From Apoda limacodes (lineage: Eukaryota; Arthropoda; Insecta; Lepidoptera; Limacodidae): 64,000 nucleotides of DNA. How positions within the stretch are numbered: position 1 is the stretch's first letter; each line of letters starts with the position of its first letter. Shown one piece after another: positions 41,060-53,499 of the stretch. The notes below the pieces were generated by a model. It saw only the letters and a program-made list of their open reading frames with translations. It made no database searches and had not been told where the DNA came from. Position numbers and translations under genes: made by a program. Location of the stretch: the NCBI GenBank assembly GCA_946406115.1, contig OX291553.1, positions 14,513,001 to 14,577,000 of the forward strand. The letters are read 5' to 3'.

Positions 41060-43600
41060 CGGGCGATGGTCTGACAAAACTAATGCAATCCGCATGACGA
41101 GAGCACAGTTTTGTGAACTCGTTCTACATACATATAAGTAGTAGTTTTATTAGTTTTCCGTATATATTGAATATTTAAATATTGAGTATTTTTTATATAT
41201 TGAGTATTAAGTTTTAATTTGATATTGACGAAATCTTTAAACATGGCATTTCGCTAGAGACGCTTACAACCCAGGTAAAGGTGTTGGTGGTGTGGCCAAC
41301 AGATGCGGACAGTTGGCAGCGGCTGCGACCCTTTTGCGATTGAAATATCTCTTATGTTTGAATAATATAGAATATAGGTAAGTAAGTACTTTGTGCTATT
41401 GATTTGACTTAACGTATCTACCTGCGTAGATAATATTTTTAACTAGGTATAGGTATAAATCTTTCTTTTAAATAATTGTATGGGAATAATTATCGTTTCT
41501 AAGTATAAAATGTGACCCCACGTCATTCTAGGTTGGATTATACAGCTGTAATTTACTTAACCCTTACACAGCATACGTACATACTGTTAAGTCACTCATT
41601 CATTCCAAAATATAGTATTTCATAACTTTAACGATTTAGAGGTGTTTGTGGAAGCCTAATTTGTGTAAAAAAAAATTGACATTGACTTTGTACCTTTATC
41701 GTCACAGATAAGTACCTACTAATAATACATTTTCTTTGTCTAAGTAGGCATTAATCGTACTTGCGAAAATCAAAACCAGATATTATAAGTACCCGTATCG
41801 GAATATACCCAGGCTAAAAATCATTCTTTGAAGGAGTAAAACGTACTTTTCTTCACTCAGTTTTTTTTAACTCAAACCTACTACTACTTTCAGTTAAAGT
41901 CCATATAGCCCATTTCGAGTGTGATCCCGCGCTTAACGTAACAAGGTCTCTTCTTAATTTACCAGGCTTTGATAGACAAGCTAATAATCATAGATTACAA
42001 CTGTCAGCTGCTGAGAATGCATTGGGTACTGCAGCGTGCGGGGGCGTAAAGAAGCTGCTTCTACCTATTTCTTATTAGGTATCGGGATCTCTGCTAATAA
42101 AAAGTCGAAATCGGGAGTTCTTTTATGTATTCAGATGTTCTTTTCAATCGCCACAAGAGTATACATCCTTTAGACTCATCTACTACCTAGGAGAATTATT
42201 ATACAATTTTAAACTTATCTGCAGTACGTCTTCTTTCATTAGGCCATCCTTCAATAGGCCTCGGGTCGTCGTGTCGGTACATTGGGTAATATCTACATTT
42301 AATCGCAATGGTGGCGATGCTTAGTGCATTACTAAGTCTACTGGCAATATTAGGCCATTCTACAAATTCTAGGGCTCCCTGATAGAGACAGGAATCGACC
42401 CTCCAAATTTATATAGACTTGTCCGATCTATAATTTTCACTGGAAAGTCAATCAATGCAATCTGACAAACTCTAAATTCCAATTGTTTTTATTTAAAAAC
42501 GCACTGACACCATCTATTATATTTTCATAAAACCACTACGAAGTATTTGCTGCGTGAAAAACGTTCGCTAGCATATTTACTTCCTTTACACTTAACAAGA
42601 GGTCGTAACCTCTACAGTAGGTACTCACTCTATTAATAGAAGTATAGGCAGGTATTTGAAGGTATAAATATTTTGAGTATCTATATTTTGAGTATCTATA
42701 TTATTACATATTCTAGGGCCTAACGTGTCTCTGTTAGTCTGTTTGTGTTTTTTCAAGGAGAAGACACTTGTCCGATTCAACATGGGGTTTATTAAATCCA
42801 TATTTGTACTACTAGCCACGCTATAGGATGCAGTTACATAAGGTAATCTACGTAATGACGAAAGAAAGAAAATGCTAAGAGAGCGATATAGCGTCTGCCG
42901 GGCCAGATAGTTTTGTATAATATGATTCCAAATATGCCAGCATAGTTGAAAGAATTAAATTTATTTTATATGGGTGATTATTAGGTACAATGTTTTTATT
43001 TATTGGACCATTTACATTTTCACCTTCTTTCGTGCTTAATGATTTAATTTGTTTTTGAGGTAAGTATAAAGTATTGCATCCCCACGAGTTTTAGTAGTTT
43101 TCAGAAGGTTTTTATGGTAATTAAGGCCGGTTATTGAACGGGAGGATCCTGGAATCAGTTTATAAAAAAGGAAAAAAAAAATACTTTGTTGTCAAACTCT
43201 AGAACCAAAGAACAAAACAGCATGTTCAGTGGAAAAAAATGATCCTTAACACGAATTGTATAAAAAAGGTTCTAAAAACTAAACAAAAAAAAATAAGAAT
43301 CGACATAATAGGTGTACAGAATAGAGGATACTCCCATTTTTCATGCTATGGGTACTTGAATATTGCATTTAAAAAAAAATCAGAAGACAGACAAACACTC
43401 AAAAGTGGCAAAAAAAAAAACTATCGCAGCAAACAATATTATCTATGCTATATTTACACTGAAACCAACCACAGAACGTATACCGACCGACCGGCCCAAT
43501 CGGTACCAAATACCACCAATAAATTAAGAAACACAATGACTTTGAATAGGTACTGCAAAGGAAAATACCAACTACTGCATCAAAATCTACCGTTGATCAG
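41060..43600. other. Gene-free stretch
   Basis: No gene recognised. AAATATTTTGAGTATCTATA at 42665 is followed by a second TTTTGAGTATCTATA at about 42687. GGGTCGATTCC on the minus strand near 42400 resembles a box B, but no box A precedes it. The 123-codon ORF at 43239-43610 is Lys/Asn/Tyr rich and appears random, ending where the satellite begins. Confidence 0.4.
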
Positions 43601-43619
43601 TTTACAATAGGAAACCTAT

Positions 43620-46450
43620 AAATAAGCTTTACGACTACTACCTTAATTACGAAACTAATCACCAACTAAATGACTATTATTTTTATTTATAATCTACTTA
43701 GGTACGCCTAAAAAAAAAATTGCATATGTACCTCGTGACGGTTACGTTCTCATAGGCAAAAGCCCAAGTACCCAACGACGAAATAACCCCACAAAAGGAT
43801 GACATCAATTCACGGTTTTTTTTTCATTTATGATCCACTTAAGTACACCTGAAAAAGGTTACTGAAGCTATGATAACAGGAGAAGAAATCAGTTAATAAA
43901 GAATAAAAAGAAATGTAAGTAAGATCTACTATAAGATAAATAAATTCCATAACTCTACCTTTTGACACCTACTTAAATACGCCTAAAAAAGTAACTGATG
44001 TTATAATAAATAAGTCATGGATTTAATACCCGAACAATGCCAACAAATAATTAAAAGTACTGCAATATTCACACGAAAGCCCGAGCATAATTTATTAATT
44101 ATATCCATTTGTTACCCACTTGATCAAGTACGCCTGAAAAAAGTCACAAAAACTAAAACATAATCTTTGGGACTCAGCTACAACAGAATAAATCTACTTT
44201 ATGAGTATTGATTCTACTTATTATTTTATTAGGTACGCCTGAAGATAGTGTCTGAAACTATGGGAATTAAGAGCCATAATAGAATACTGCCATATAAAGA
44301 AACAAAAAACGCAAAGGTTTGACGTTCGCTTCAGATGATTTAAATTTCTTCATTGGTTATTTCCATTAATATAATCAATTTAGGTACGTCTGAAACTAAA
44401 CACAGAAACTAAACACCGTCAATAAAGAAACAAAAACGTCAACGGTTGGAACACTCCCTTAAAACAACGAAATTATTTTATCGGTTACATACATTTATGA
44501 TTCCTTTAAAAAAAACCTGATTATTGGGATTCACCTATAGTAAAATGAAACTACTGCATTAATATCTCCATTCATCATTAAACTGAAGTATGTTCGAAAA
44601 TAATAACTAAAGCTCTAAGGAATAGGGAGCTAAAACAGAATACTGCCAACAAAGAAACAAAAAACGCAAGAGTTTGACGTTCTCTTCACAAGTATTAAGT
44701 TACAGTTACTTTCATTTAAAATCTACTTAGGTGTCACGCCTTAAAACAGTATCTGAAGACATGCAAAAAGAACACTGAAATTGCAAGCTGTCAATAAAGA
44801 AGCAGAAACTTAAATGTATGAAATACTCGTACTCCCTTAAAACATCGAAATTATTTTATTGGTTAAATTTATCTACGAGTATGACCTACTTAAAAAATGC
44901 AATTGTTGGGATTCTGTCTATTACAGTTAGCTACAATGGAATGTCACTACTTTATGACTGCTTTAATTTATCATTTAATTCGATATGCCTGAAAATAGTT
45001 ACTGAGCTATGGGAATAGGAAACTGAAACTGAACACAAAGAAACTAAAAACTCAATGGTTGGAATACTTCCCTTAAAACAAAAAAAATCTTTTGGTTATA
45101 TTAATTTATGATTTTACTAGGTAGGTATGCCTAAAAATGTTACTAAAGCTACGGGAAATAAGATAACGAAACTGAAAATAGCAGATAAACAAACAAAAAC
45201 ATGTTGGATACCTCCTTAAAAGATCGACGTTACACTTCTCTAACTAACTCCATTTATGATACACTTAGATAGGTACACCTAAAAAGGAACTGAAGCTACG
45301 ATAAAAGGACAAAGAAACTGAAAAAATTACAATATATAATAATAAAAAATACAGCAATTAAAATTGTGCTACAATGTAATTCAGCCACGCCATAAAATAT
45401 TTTTATTTTTTAATCTTATCAAGTACTTATGAAGCCTTGTCAAAAGGATACCAAAACTGAAAACTGCTATGATAAACTGAAACGTAAGTGTTGAAAGGCC
45501 GCTGCAAGAACGAATAAACAATGATAACGTCCATTTATGACTTACTTAAAATTAGGTACGCCTAAAAAGGTAACTGAGATTATGGGAACAGGATGAGAAA
45601 AACGAAAAACTGTCAATTAAGAAATAAAAAACCCAAACGTTGGAATTCTGCTACAAAAGATGAAACTACTATCCCATTTTAGGCACTGCTCAGGCACACC
45701 AGTAAAGCTATGGAAAAAGAACACTGAAACTAAACAGTGCTAATAGTATAAAACAAATCTGGACGCTAAATCAAGCCATCCGAGTAATGATGTGTCACCG
45801 CCGACGAGCCCTTCATCCCGAGGACAGAAAAGCCAATCCCGCCCATCTCCCGCTACTGCAACCACCTACAGTCTCCTAAGAGTTTTCGACACTTTTGTGG
45901 AGTCAATTTAATATTTACGGCTATAGACACTTTTCGGAGACAACCCAACTATAAATAGGAGAATAGGTAAAGGAAACTACAAACTGCAAATAAATAATTA
46001 AAAAAAACGCAATTATCAGATCTCTGCTGAACTAAAAAAAAAAAAAGAAGGAAATCTGTTTTTTGCGCATTGGCTATGTCCATTCACGAACTAGGAGTAC
46101 TATGATAGTTATATCTAAGAATAGTAACTGAAGCGCAGGGAACCAGACACTGAATATAAAAGCTGCCACTAATGGGAAAATAAAACACAAGTGTTGGAAC
46201 ACTGCTACAGAAAAACATTTATTCATTGAATATCTAAATCTATGCTTATCCTACCGATAACAGAAACTAATCGAAAATGCCTTATTAACGACGTAAACTG
46301 AATACTATTACAGAAAAAAAAATGCGTAAGTTGGAACGCCAGTCAAGCAACAAAAAAAACCCGGAGGTGTAATGCGAATTGGAAACTACTTAAAGCAACA
46401 CGGATATAAACTGAAGAAGCTGGTGCAAATGAATACCATCAAAGAAGAAT
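43620..46450. repeat. Diverged satellite-like tandem array, about 140-bp units
   Basis: A recurring module ACTTAGGTACGCCTGAAAA, GTTACTGAAGCTATGGGAA, (A)GAAACTGAAACTGAACAC, AATAAAGAAACAAAAACGCA, GGTTGGAATACT, CTCCCTTAAAA, TTTATTGGTTA, CATTTATGA appears at least 14 times. Marker positions include 43701, 43840, 43973, 44126, 44232, 44382, 44585, 44730, 44980, 45121, 45270, 45554 and 46110. Spacing is about 105-150 bp in most cases, with occasional double spacing. Units are heavily diverged. No ORF persists. Confidence 0.75.
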
Positions 46451-46499
46451 TAGAACACAGAAGAGTCTAGAAGCCAGCACGCAGACCACAAACGGCAAA

Positions 46500-46960
46500 G
46501 CAGTCATTTTCCCTTCTTGTATATATTTACACTTGTATATATTTATCATCCTGCTGGCTACAGGGTGCTGGTATCGGTCTCTCTCTATCCTTCCCACTCC
46601 ACATCCTAGACTGCGAAGTCCTACACTACCTGCCCTATCTACTCCGTCTTACTGGTGTCTTGGGCAGAGGTAATAGGCGCACATAGGAATGCCATGGACG
46701 GGACACTACTAGAATCACTAACAAATGCGGACTGGAAACGCTGCATACCTTCCAGTGGTTGAGGACCCCCCGTTTCTTCAATTACCACCTTTTTGAAAGT
46801 TTGCGCTGTTCCAGCCCGCAGTTTTGAGCACTCTACAGAACCCTCTCATCGACAGTTCTTTTCCTATGTGACCCGTTCCTTGAGTCCTTGCAGTGGAACG
46901 CTGGCTGGTAAGACGCTGGAACGGAACGGAACGGATCTTGTATTTCTTGTCCATTGACTA
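46500..46960. other. GC-richer block at the right edge of the satellite
   Basis: CTGGCTACAGGGTGCTGGTA, GGAATGCCATGGACGGGACA, a GGAACGGAACGGAACGGA tract at 46918-46935, and the 24-base segment shared with 39758-39784. Probably an old transposable element; no protein family recognised on either strand. Confidence 0.3.
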
Positions 46961-48097
46961 TAGGTGTCAAATCTTTTTTTTTATTCAAATACGAGTAAAT
47001 GCGGGCAATTAATTTCAAAATCTATACCAATAAGTAAACAGCGTTTGCAATTGTAAAAAAAAAAACCATAACCTACAGACAGGCCATCAGACACGAAGTG
47101 TCACCTTAAGGGCTTTCTTCTACTATTTTAGGCAATATTAGGCAGACAGATCTGTAATAATAATTGCACTATTTAGATTCATTTCATGATTGTAGTTACT
47201 AAATAACAAGCAAAACTCGCGTGTACAACCGCAGTTCTAGCTCAAAGTAATTATTTCACCACCCTAAATTTGTGACTTTTATGTTAGTGGCGTAATAACA
47301 TAACTACATTTAACAATAGAGACTACAAAATTTAGTTGTCGCGGTGCCTTTATTATTGGTGAACTAAGCTGAACCTGCTCTCAAGACTTAGTCATAGGCG
47401 AGATTACTTTATTTTTATTATTCGAAAGACTAAAAAAAATTATGTTATGACCTTATAAAACTTACTTTTATATTGTGCATAACCTTACTGAGTCATTTTT
47501 CATTCTGATTTCTTTTTTATTGTGTTTGTAATTGTAAGGTTTTTATTCTATGAAAGGAGGAGGATCTATGAAAGATTTTTTTTTCTAAAATATCCATGGG
47601 GAAAATTCGCCCGGGCGACGTTGGGCATGAAAAGGTTGTTCATATAAATATTGCAAATATTCTGCTTGGAACTTATGGCATCTGTCAGAGAGAGTTTTGT
47701 TTCAGCGTCAGCTTGATGTCACCTGGAAACTAAATCAATTTCACACTTTGCTGGCTCGAACAAACCAGAACTGTAATTTTGTATGAAATAAGTAGAAGTA
47801 AATTAGATTTACATCTCTTATTTTATTATTAAAAAAATAAGATTAAGTAAGGCACGTTAAACGAAACTTGCTGAAGTTTAATGTGTCATACCTACCGATC
47901 TCTAGTATTCGGTTTTTTTTAATTGTTTAATTACGAATAAAAATTACGTTTGGAATCTTTTCTTCTAAGAAAATTGCCATTTCACTGTTACGTTTTTAGA
48001 ATTATTGCCACTCGTTCAGGTCATGCACAAGATAATAAATTAATACTGAGTATAAAATGTATGACAGATCAGTAGGTATCTCTACGCTTTAAAATTT

Positions 48098-48315
48098 GTA
48101 CAAGGCTCAGATTAATAGATTTTTGTAAAGCCAGTAACTTTATTTCCTATTCTACAAAGAACAATCGCCCAAATCTTGTGAAATGATTATGCTACGAGAT
48201 ATATTAGATTAAAGATTAGTAAGACCCTATGGTTAAGAATATGTACAAGGTTTAGGTTCATAGATTTTTACAAAACCAATAACTTTATTTTCTATTCTAC
48301 AAGGAACAATCGCTT
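48098..48315. repeat. Diverged 145-bp tandem duplication
   Basis: GTACAAGGCTCAGATTAATA..CAGTAACTTTATTTCCTATT..GAACAATCGC at 48098-48168 recurs as GTACAAGGTTTAGGTTCATA..CAATAACTTTATTTTCTATT..GAACAATCGC at 48243-48313. Confidence 0.8.
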
Positions 48316-48319
48316 AGTT

Positions 48320-50430
48320 GCTACGCGTAATGTTATTATATATAACTACGTCACTAGAATTTATAATAGCGTAAATTTAAGGACAAGAAAAAGGGGTACG
48401 ATACCTAGAATTCGCATTGCTGTCGGCGCCGGCTTGTCGTGCAATTAACTCGGTTGTTTTGTCGTAATTTTCTGGAAACAATATAAATAATTATTTTAAT
48501 TTTTTTTTAATAATGAATTAGATTATTAATTATTGAGCTTCTGAACAAATTAATCTTGAAAAAAATATCATAAATATTTTATTACGACATTATTAATGTA
48601 AATAAGAACTGCTTGCTTGAGATTTTAGTCTTCAGAGCTTTTAGACTGGTAGAACAAATTAAAAAAATTAATGGAAACTTATATTTAACTAGTAATAAGG
48701 CCTAGTAAAGGTTTTCTTTAATACAACACATATTAGCACACAAACAAATGGATACTTATAAGTACTAATCAGAAGTAAAAAAAATCTATTTTCAGTACAA
48801 GAGCAGAATTATTTTTTAAATTTTGCCTATGAGTAAGATATTTCCATATTTTAGACATAAAGGACAACATTTTTGCTTTCTGTTTACTGCTTCAATGCGT
48901 TTTAATGTCATAACACAGCCAAGTCAAAAAGACATAAATTATGTATGGCACCCTGTACAAATCGTGGCTTATTCTCCTTAACTGTACATTATGTCAGTCA
49001 ACAAAATGCTACTTCTGTGATAAGATTACCTATTGAATTCAGTGAAACTTGCTGCTTTGAAAGCATAACTGACTAACTGAAATTTTTGATTCCACATGTT
49101 TAACGGGGGAATGAGGCAAAGAACAAAATCTTTCGTCTTTTTTTCTTTGACTATTAAAGTGAGTTAAACGTACAGATCAAAGCGCTTCCACGGAGGATCG
49201 ATCGAAATTAAAAAAAAAAAACCGCAAAGGATACGCACGGCGCCACACAATGGAGCTTGCGGTAAAATAAGTGTGAGAGTACCTATTTTACTTCACATTC
49301 CGTTGTATGGTGCGTAATTTTGAACTTTCAACAATGTATACAACATTTTGACAATCGCACATAATAACTAAATCATTTTTTTCACTTTCACCATACTGTC
49401 ATTCAACCCAGTGCCCTAAAACATACATATAGCAGACGTAGCCCATTGGGCCATTTCTGAACCATTTCAGTTTCTATAACTTACTACTGCTGAGGTCATT
49501 TAATTTTTATGAATGGGCAGAACATTATTTAGAGCATGTGGTGGCAAAGCAACTATTTAACTAGAGGCATGCCCGCCGCCTGCCACGTGACTAACAAGCC
49601 AAAATATGCACTAAATGGACCAGAAATAGAGAAAAAAAGCATCGCGGTGGTTCCTTAGGTGAATGAGCTGAACGATTTTAAGATGACCGGCACGTGGAAA
49701 AAGCTCAGAAATGAGATCGTGTGCGCTAATAAAAAAAATAGATGCTTAACATTATTTCTCTACATCAACATACGTCTGTGTAAATTATCGTTTTCAAAGA
49801 CTTTCAAACTGCACGCTTTGTGTATTCTGTATTTGCCAAAAACCTTATTAGCAACCGCCTTATACAAAGATAAACGAGTTCAAACAATACATTTATACTT
49901 AATAAAGTTAAATGTCAATAAAATGTTGAGATTGTTTGTTCGTCATAACAGGCTTTCTAATTATAAAACGTCTTTGTATTTTCCACCTATCGCAATAATA
50001 TTGTAACATCACATAACTCAAATTCTTCTTTGAACAAATTTATAAGTAATACTCGTCTTATTTATTTTATTTTATATCAAACCTTTTAATTTATATTTTT
50101 TAATTAATTGCCTGCACTTTGTTGTTTGAAATCTCATTAAATCTGCGTGGAAAAGCCTACTTCATCCGCTTGCGCGCAAAAGGTTGGCTTTCTAAATTAT
50201 AGTCCTTACTACTTAATACATAAGTGATACTTTAACAACACTTAGGTAAATTTTTTGATACTATTGCATTAAATATAATGTTACGTTTAATGTTATTTAA
50301 TAGATAATGTAATGTAGTTTATTAAATTATTAAATACAACGAGAATAAATAAGTTTTAAGTTTAATTTTAGTTCTAAAAATTTTAAAATTGATATGGTGC
50401 AAATTCGGAACGCACAAAAAAAACCTTTAT
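48320..50430. other. Gene-free stretch
   Basis: No recognised gene. The 115-codon ORF at 49659-50006 begins in a GC-richer patch (49570-49720), then becomes AT-rich and Leu/Lys biased; no domain is visible. Confidence 0.4.
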
Positions 50431-50439
50431 GTGTAATTA

Positions 50440-51250
50440 CGTAGTAGGTACGTTGGACACCCAGAAAGTATGAGAAACTAAAAAACTAACTTCTATGAAT
50501 AAAATATTTTTGTAAAATGTTTTCAAAGAACTCTCCACCAGCTTGTATACAAAGTTTCAAGCGTCTGAACAATTTTTCGAGACAATTTTTCCAGTCCGCC
50601 GCAGACACCTATTCCACGGCCTTCTTGAACACTAGCGCGTCTTCCGGCGATTAGAACTGCATCCTTTTCAGCTGATTTTATATTTTAGGGAATAAAAAGA
50701 AGTCACACGGTGCCAGATTAGGACTGAAAGGAGGGTGACCCAAGACTCTGATCGGTGTGGTGTCCAGGATGTCCCTCGTTTTGAGTGCGTTGTCATAGTG
50801 AAGCAGTACCCCGCGGACCTCGGTGTTCGGTCGCTTGTTGTTCATTGCAGACACTTCTGGCAGGCATTTTGTGGTATACCATTCGAACATTTCTTGTGAA
50901 CGCTTACCGAACCAATTTGCAGTGTATGCCGAATCTCTTCGTATGTAATTCACCTGTTTTCTTGAATTAAAGTTTTTACTGCCAGCACACTTTCTTTCGG
51001 GCAGCCGTCGCAGGACGACCACTCCTTTGTTTACGCCCAAAGTAAGGCGACCGCGCTGGAACTCGCTATGCCAACGGTAGATGGTTGTTTTTGAAGGTCA
51101 TTCATCCATACAAGCCATTTGAAGTCGAACAAATGACTCATCAGGTTTTAGGCCACATTTAAAATTGTAGAAAATCATCGCACGAACATATATTCGATGC
51201 AAATCTATTTTAAAATGAGACACGATAATTTAATTTATTGCTCTCCAAAA
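50440..51250 (-). pseudogene. Mariner-type transposase relic
   Basis: The minus strand carries IFYNFKCGLKPDESFVRL (N-terminal helix), VLAVKTLIQEN and ITYEEIRHTLQIGS (HTH) in one frame. In another frame it has VRGVLLHYDNA..VLGHPPFSPNLAPCDFFLFP. The D of YDNA and the D of PCDFF are separated by 29 residues instead of the usual 34. The first catalytic Asp region is deleted, and stops interrupt SPEDALVFKKAVE. A terminal CGTTGGACACCCAGAAAGTA at about 50451 may be the 3' TIR; the other end was not found. Confidence 0.8.
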
Positions 51251-51694
51251 AATGTGGAACAAAATCGACATTCGAACAATGGTATTTTTACTTTCAAATA
51301 ACCATTTTATTCAATTCACTTCTTTACTTTCATTATTCTACTACGAAAAATACGTACAATCGAAACTACGTAAGGTACTCTTTCTATAAAACATTTAGTA
51401 CTTACGTAAATAATAAAATACAACAAATTTCTGTTTTTGCCAACCAGAATTTATTTGTTGTGTCCGTGCTGAGTGAGTTACGTACAATGAAATCAAGAAT
51501 GTCATTTACATCCAATGGACACATTTTGCTCTTAAACTAGCTACAGGATGTCACGTAGAGTAACTGATCAAAGAGATTCTCCTACCTGTGCAATAAAATA
51601 GATACGTGACAACACCTTCATTTTTATACTGCTTCACTTCTGAAATTAAATGTAAGTAAGTCTAATCAATGGTTAAGTTAGAATTATTATACTA

Positions 51695-52050
51695 CTAGAC
51701 TTTGCCAGCGGCTACGCCCGCCCTAAATTCGGTTATCGGCGAGGAACTCCTTAATTAGGTATAATAATTTGCCAGCGGCTCCGCTCACCCTAAATTCGGT
51801 TATCGGCGACTGTGATTTAATCCTTAATTACACTAATGAAGTTTGCTGTTGCTGTAGCTATAGTTCGTTTAAGCTCGGTTATAGTTATTCCCGCGGCAAT
51901 TTTGGGATAAAAAGTAGCCTATATGCTATTCCAGGACCTAACCTATATGTATGCCAAGTTTCATCCCGATCCGTCCTGTGTTTAAAGCGTGAAAGAGTAA
52001 CAAACATCCATCCATATAGACAAACTTTCACATTTATAATATTAGTAGGA
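51695..52050 (-). mobile_element. Helitron-like element with duplicated 3' end, 356 bp
   Basis: Minus strand: A|TCCTACTAATATTATAAATG, GTTTGTTACTCTTTCACGCT, GGAATAGCATATAGGCTACT, AGCTATAGCTACAGCAAC-like tract, then the 3' motif CCGATAACCGAATTTAGGG twice, ending CAAAGTCTAG|T. Same layout as 20899-21264. The plus-strand ORF 51769-52059 and the minus ORF 21147-20887 are the same shadow in both copies. Confidence 0.78.
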
Positions 52051-52234
52051 TTAGTATAGTTTTTTAAGTTAGACGAATTTATTTGTTGTTGTGTAGATAA
52101 TGTATTATTTAAAACAAAACATTTTAATAAAAGAAGATATTTGGAAAAAACTGAGCAACGAAGTCAAAAAGGGTTGGTGTTATATGAGATTTAAAACGGA
52201 ACGTAGGAAGAAGAAAACACACAGTTTTTTTCTG

Positions 52235-52475
52235 TTATTGGTTTTGTGTGTGAGCATTTGGCGGTTTCAGAGAAACTTCCTTCCGCGAACGCTTAGGTTG
52301 TGGAATGAACTCTAAGGACTACAGTATGGGGTTTTTAGGTTAAATTATTAGGTTTTCAAAGGGTCGTCAACACGCGATTTATGCCCCTGATGTTGCAAGC
52401 GTCCATGGATGCGGTAACCACTTACCATTAGACGGCCCGCAAGCTTGTTTGCCACCTTAGAGGTATTAAAAAAAA
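52235..52475 (+). pseudogene. LINE 3' fragment
   Basis: GGCGGTTTCAGAGAAACTTC, CGCGAACGCTTAGGTTGTGG, GGACTACAGTATGGGGTTTT, GATGTTGCAAGCGTCCATGG, CTTGTTTGCCACCTTAGAGG. Encodes RFQRNFLPRTLRLWNEL before a stop, the same C-terminal RT motif as at 13920-13583. A short A-run follows the 3' end. Confidence 0.6.
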
Positions 52476-52885
52476 CATAATTTAATATGTGTTATTTAAC
52501 AATAAAAATCAAACACTTATTTAAAAAGAAAAAAAGAAAAAATGTATATCTTAAAAAATACCAATAGTAAACAATAGCTACTGTAATGTAACACTTAACT
52601 GTTACAAACCAATGCAGCATTTCCTTGAACGGAAATGTCAGGAACCTACAGAAACAGCTAATATGAATAAAGGAATTCTTCGTTGCCATATTTCAACAAC
52701 ACTGTTGATTCACTTACGAAAATTTTACTACCTCAAAAAGTTTTTTCCCAGAGCTCTCCAATTGCTTCCAGTGCTATCTCGATGGGCTGAAAGTTTCATA
52801 AACTCGGCTCACTCTAATGTGCCTAAGTGAATGATGGGGCCCTCGCGAATTCAAAGCTTTGTAACGTGTTGATTTGTAGTAAAGA

Positions 52886-53485
52886 TTTTTAGGGTTCCGT
52901 ACCCGAAGGGTCTACTGCTGTCACTAACGTGTGTGTCTGTTCGTTGTCTGTCACACAGCCAAACGATTGGAACTACAGTTCACAGTATAAGCATCTTGTT
53001 GACTCAAAGCCATACTAATTGTTTTTGAGGGGAGCTCCCAGACAGCAAAAGGGGGCGCAAAAAGAAATTTAACCTACACCATTAACTGGGGTATCGTTGT
53101 TAAGAGATCGTTGAGTAGATACATACTGAATTGTTTTAAAAATATATTGGAAAATGAAGATATGAAAAGCCACCAAAGTTAGCTTTTTTTACAAAATTTT
53201 GTTTCGAAGAATTTTAACTTCCCATTGACCTATTAACTTGAAATTTGTTGATAATGTTTATTATTACGTATATTTAACTAACAAATACCAATATATTAAA
53301 ATTACTTTTTTCTGTTAAATTCCCTTATTTTTCCTATTACGTCCAAATTGATTTTGCGGTCAACACACAATTGATTGACACATACCTACTGCTCGCCTAC
53401 TACTTATGAATAATTCTGCCATTAAGACTTTGGTACGGAACCCTAAATGTGCGGATTTCGACACGCACTTAATCGGATTTTTACT
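52886..53485 (-). repeat. 'GGGTTCCGTACC' interspersed repeat, variant
   Basis: Plus-strand reading starts AGGGTTCCGTACCCGAAGGG and ends GGTACGGAACCCTAAATGTG, CGGATTTCGACACGCACTTA. The termini resemble the family at 18991 and 57069, but the middle is different and longer, so this is a distinct subfamily or carries an insertion. Confidence 0.5.
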
Positions 53486-53499
53486 TTTCTGGGAAAAAT

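Noticed and set aside
43239..43610. 123-codon plus-strand ORF
   Set aside because: Lys/Asn/Tyr-rich with A-runs, no motif. It ends at the edge of the satellite-like array; most likely chance.
49659..50006. 115-codon plus-strand ORF
   Set aside because: No domain, drifting composition, no splice context. Possible relic only in its first 20 codons.
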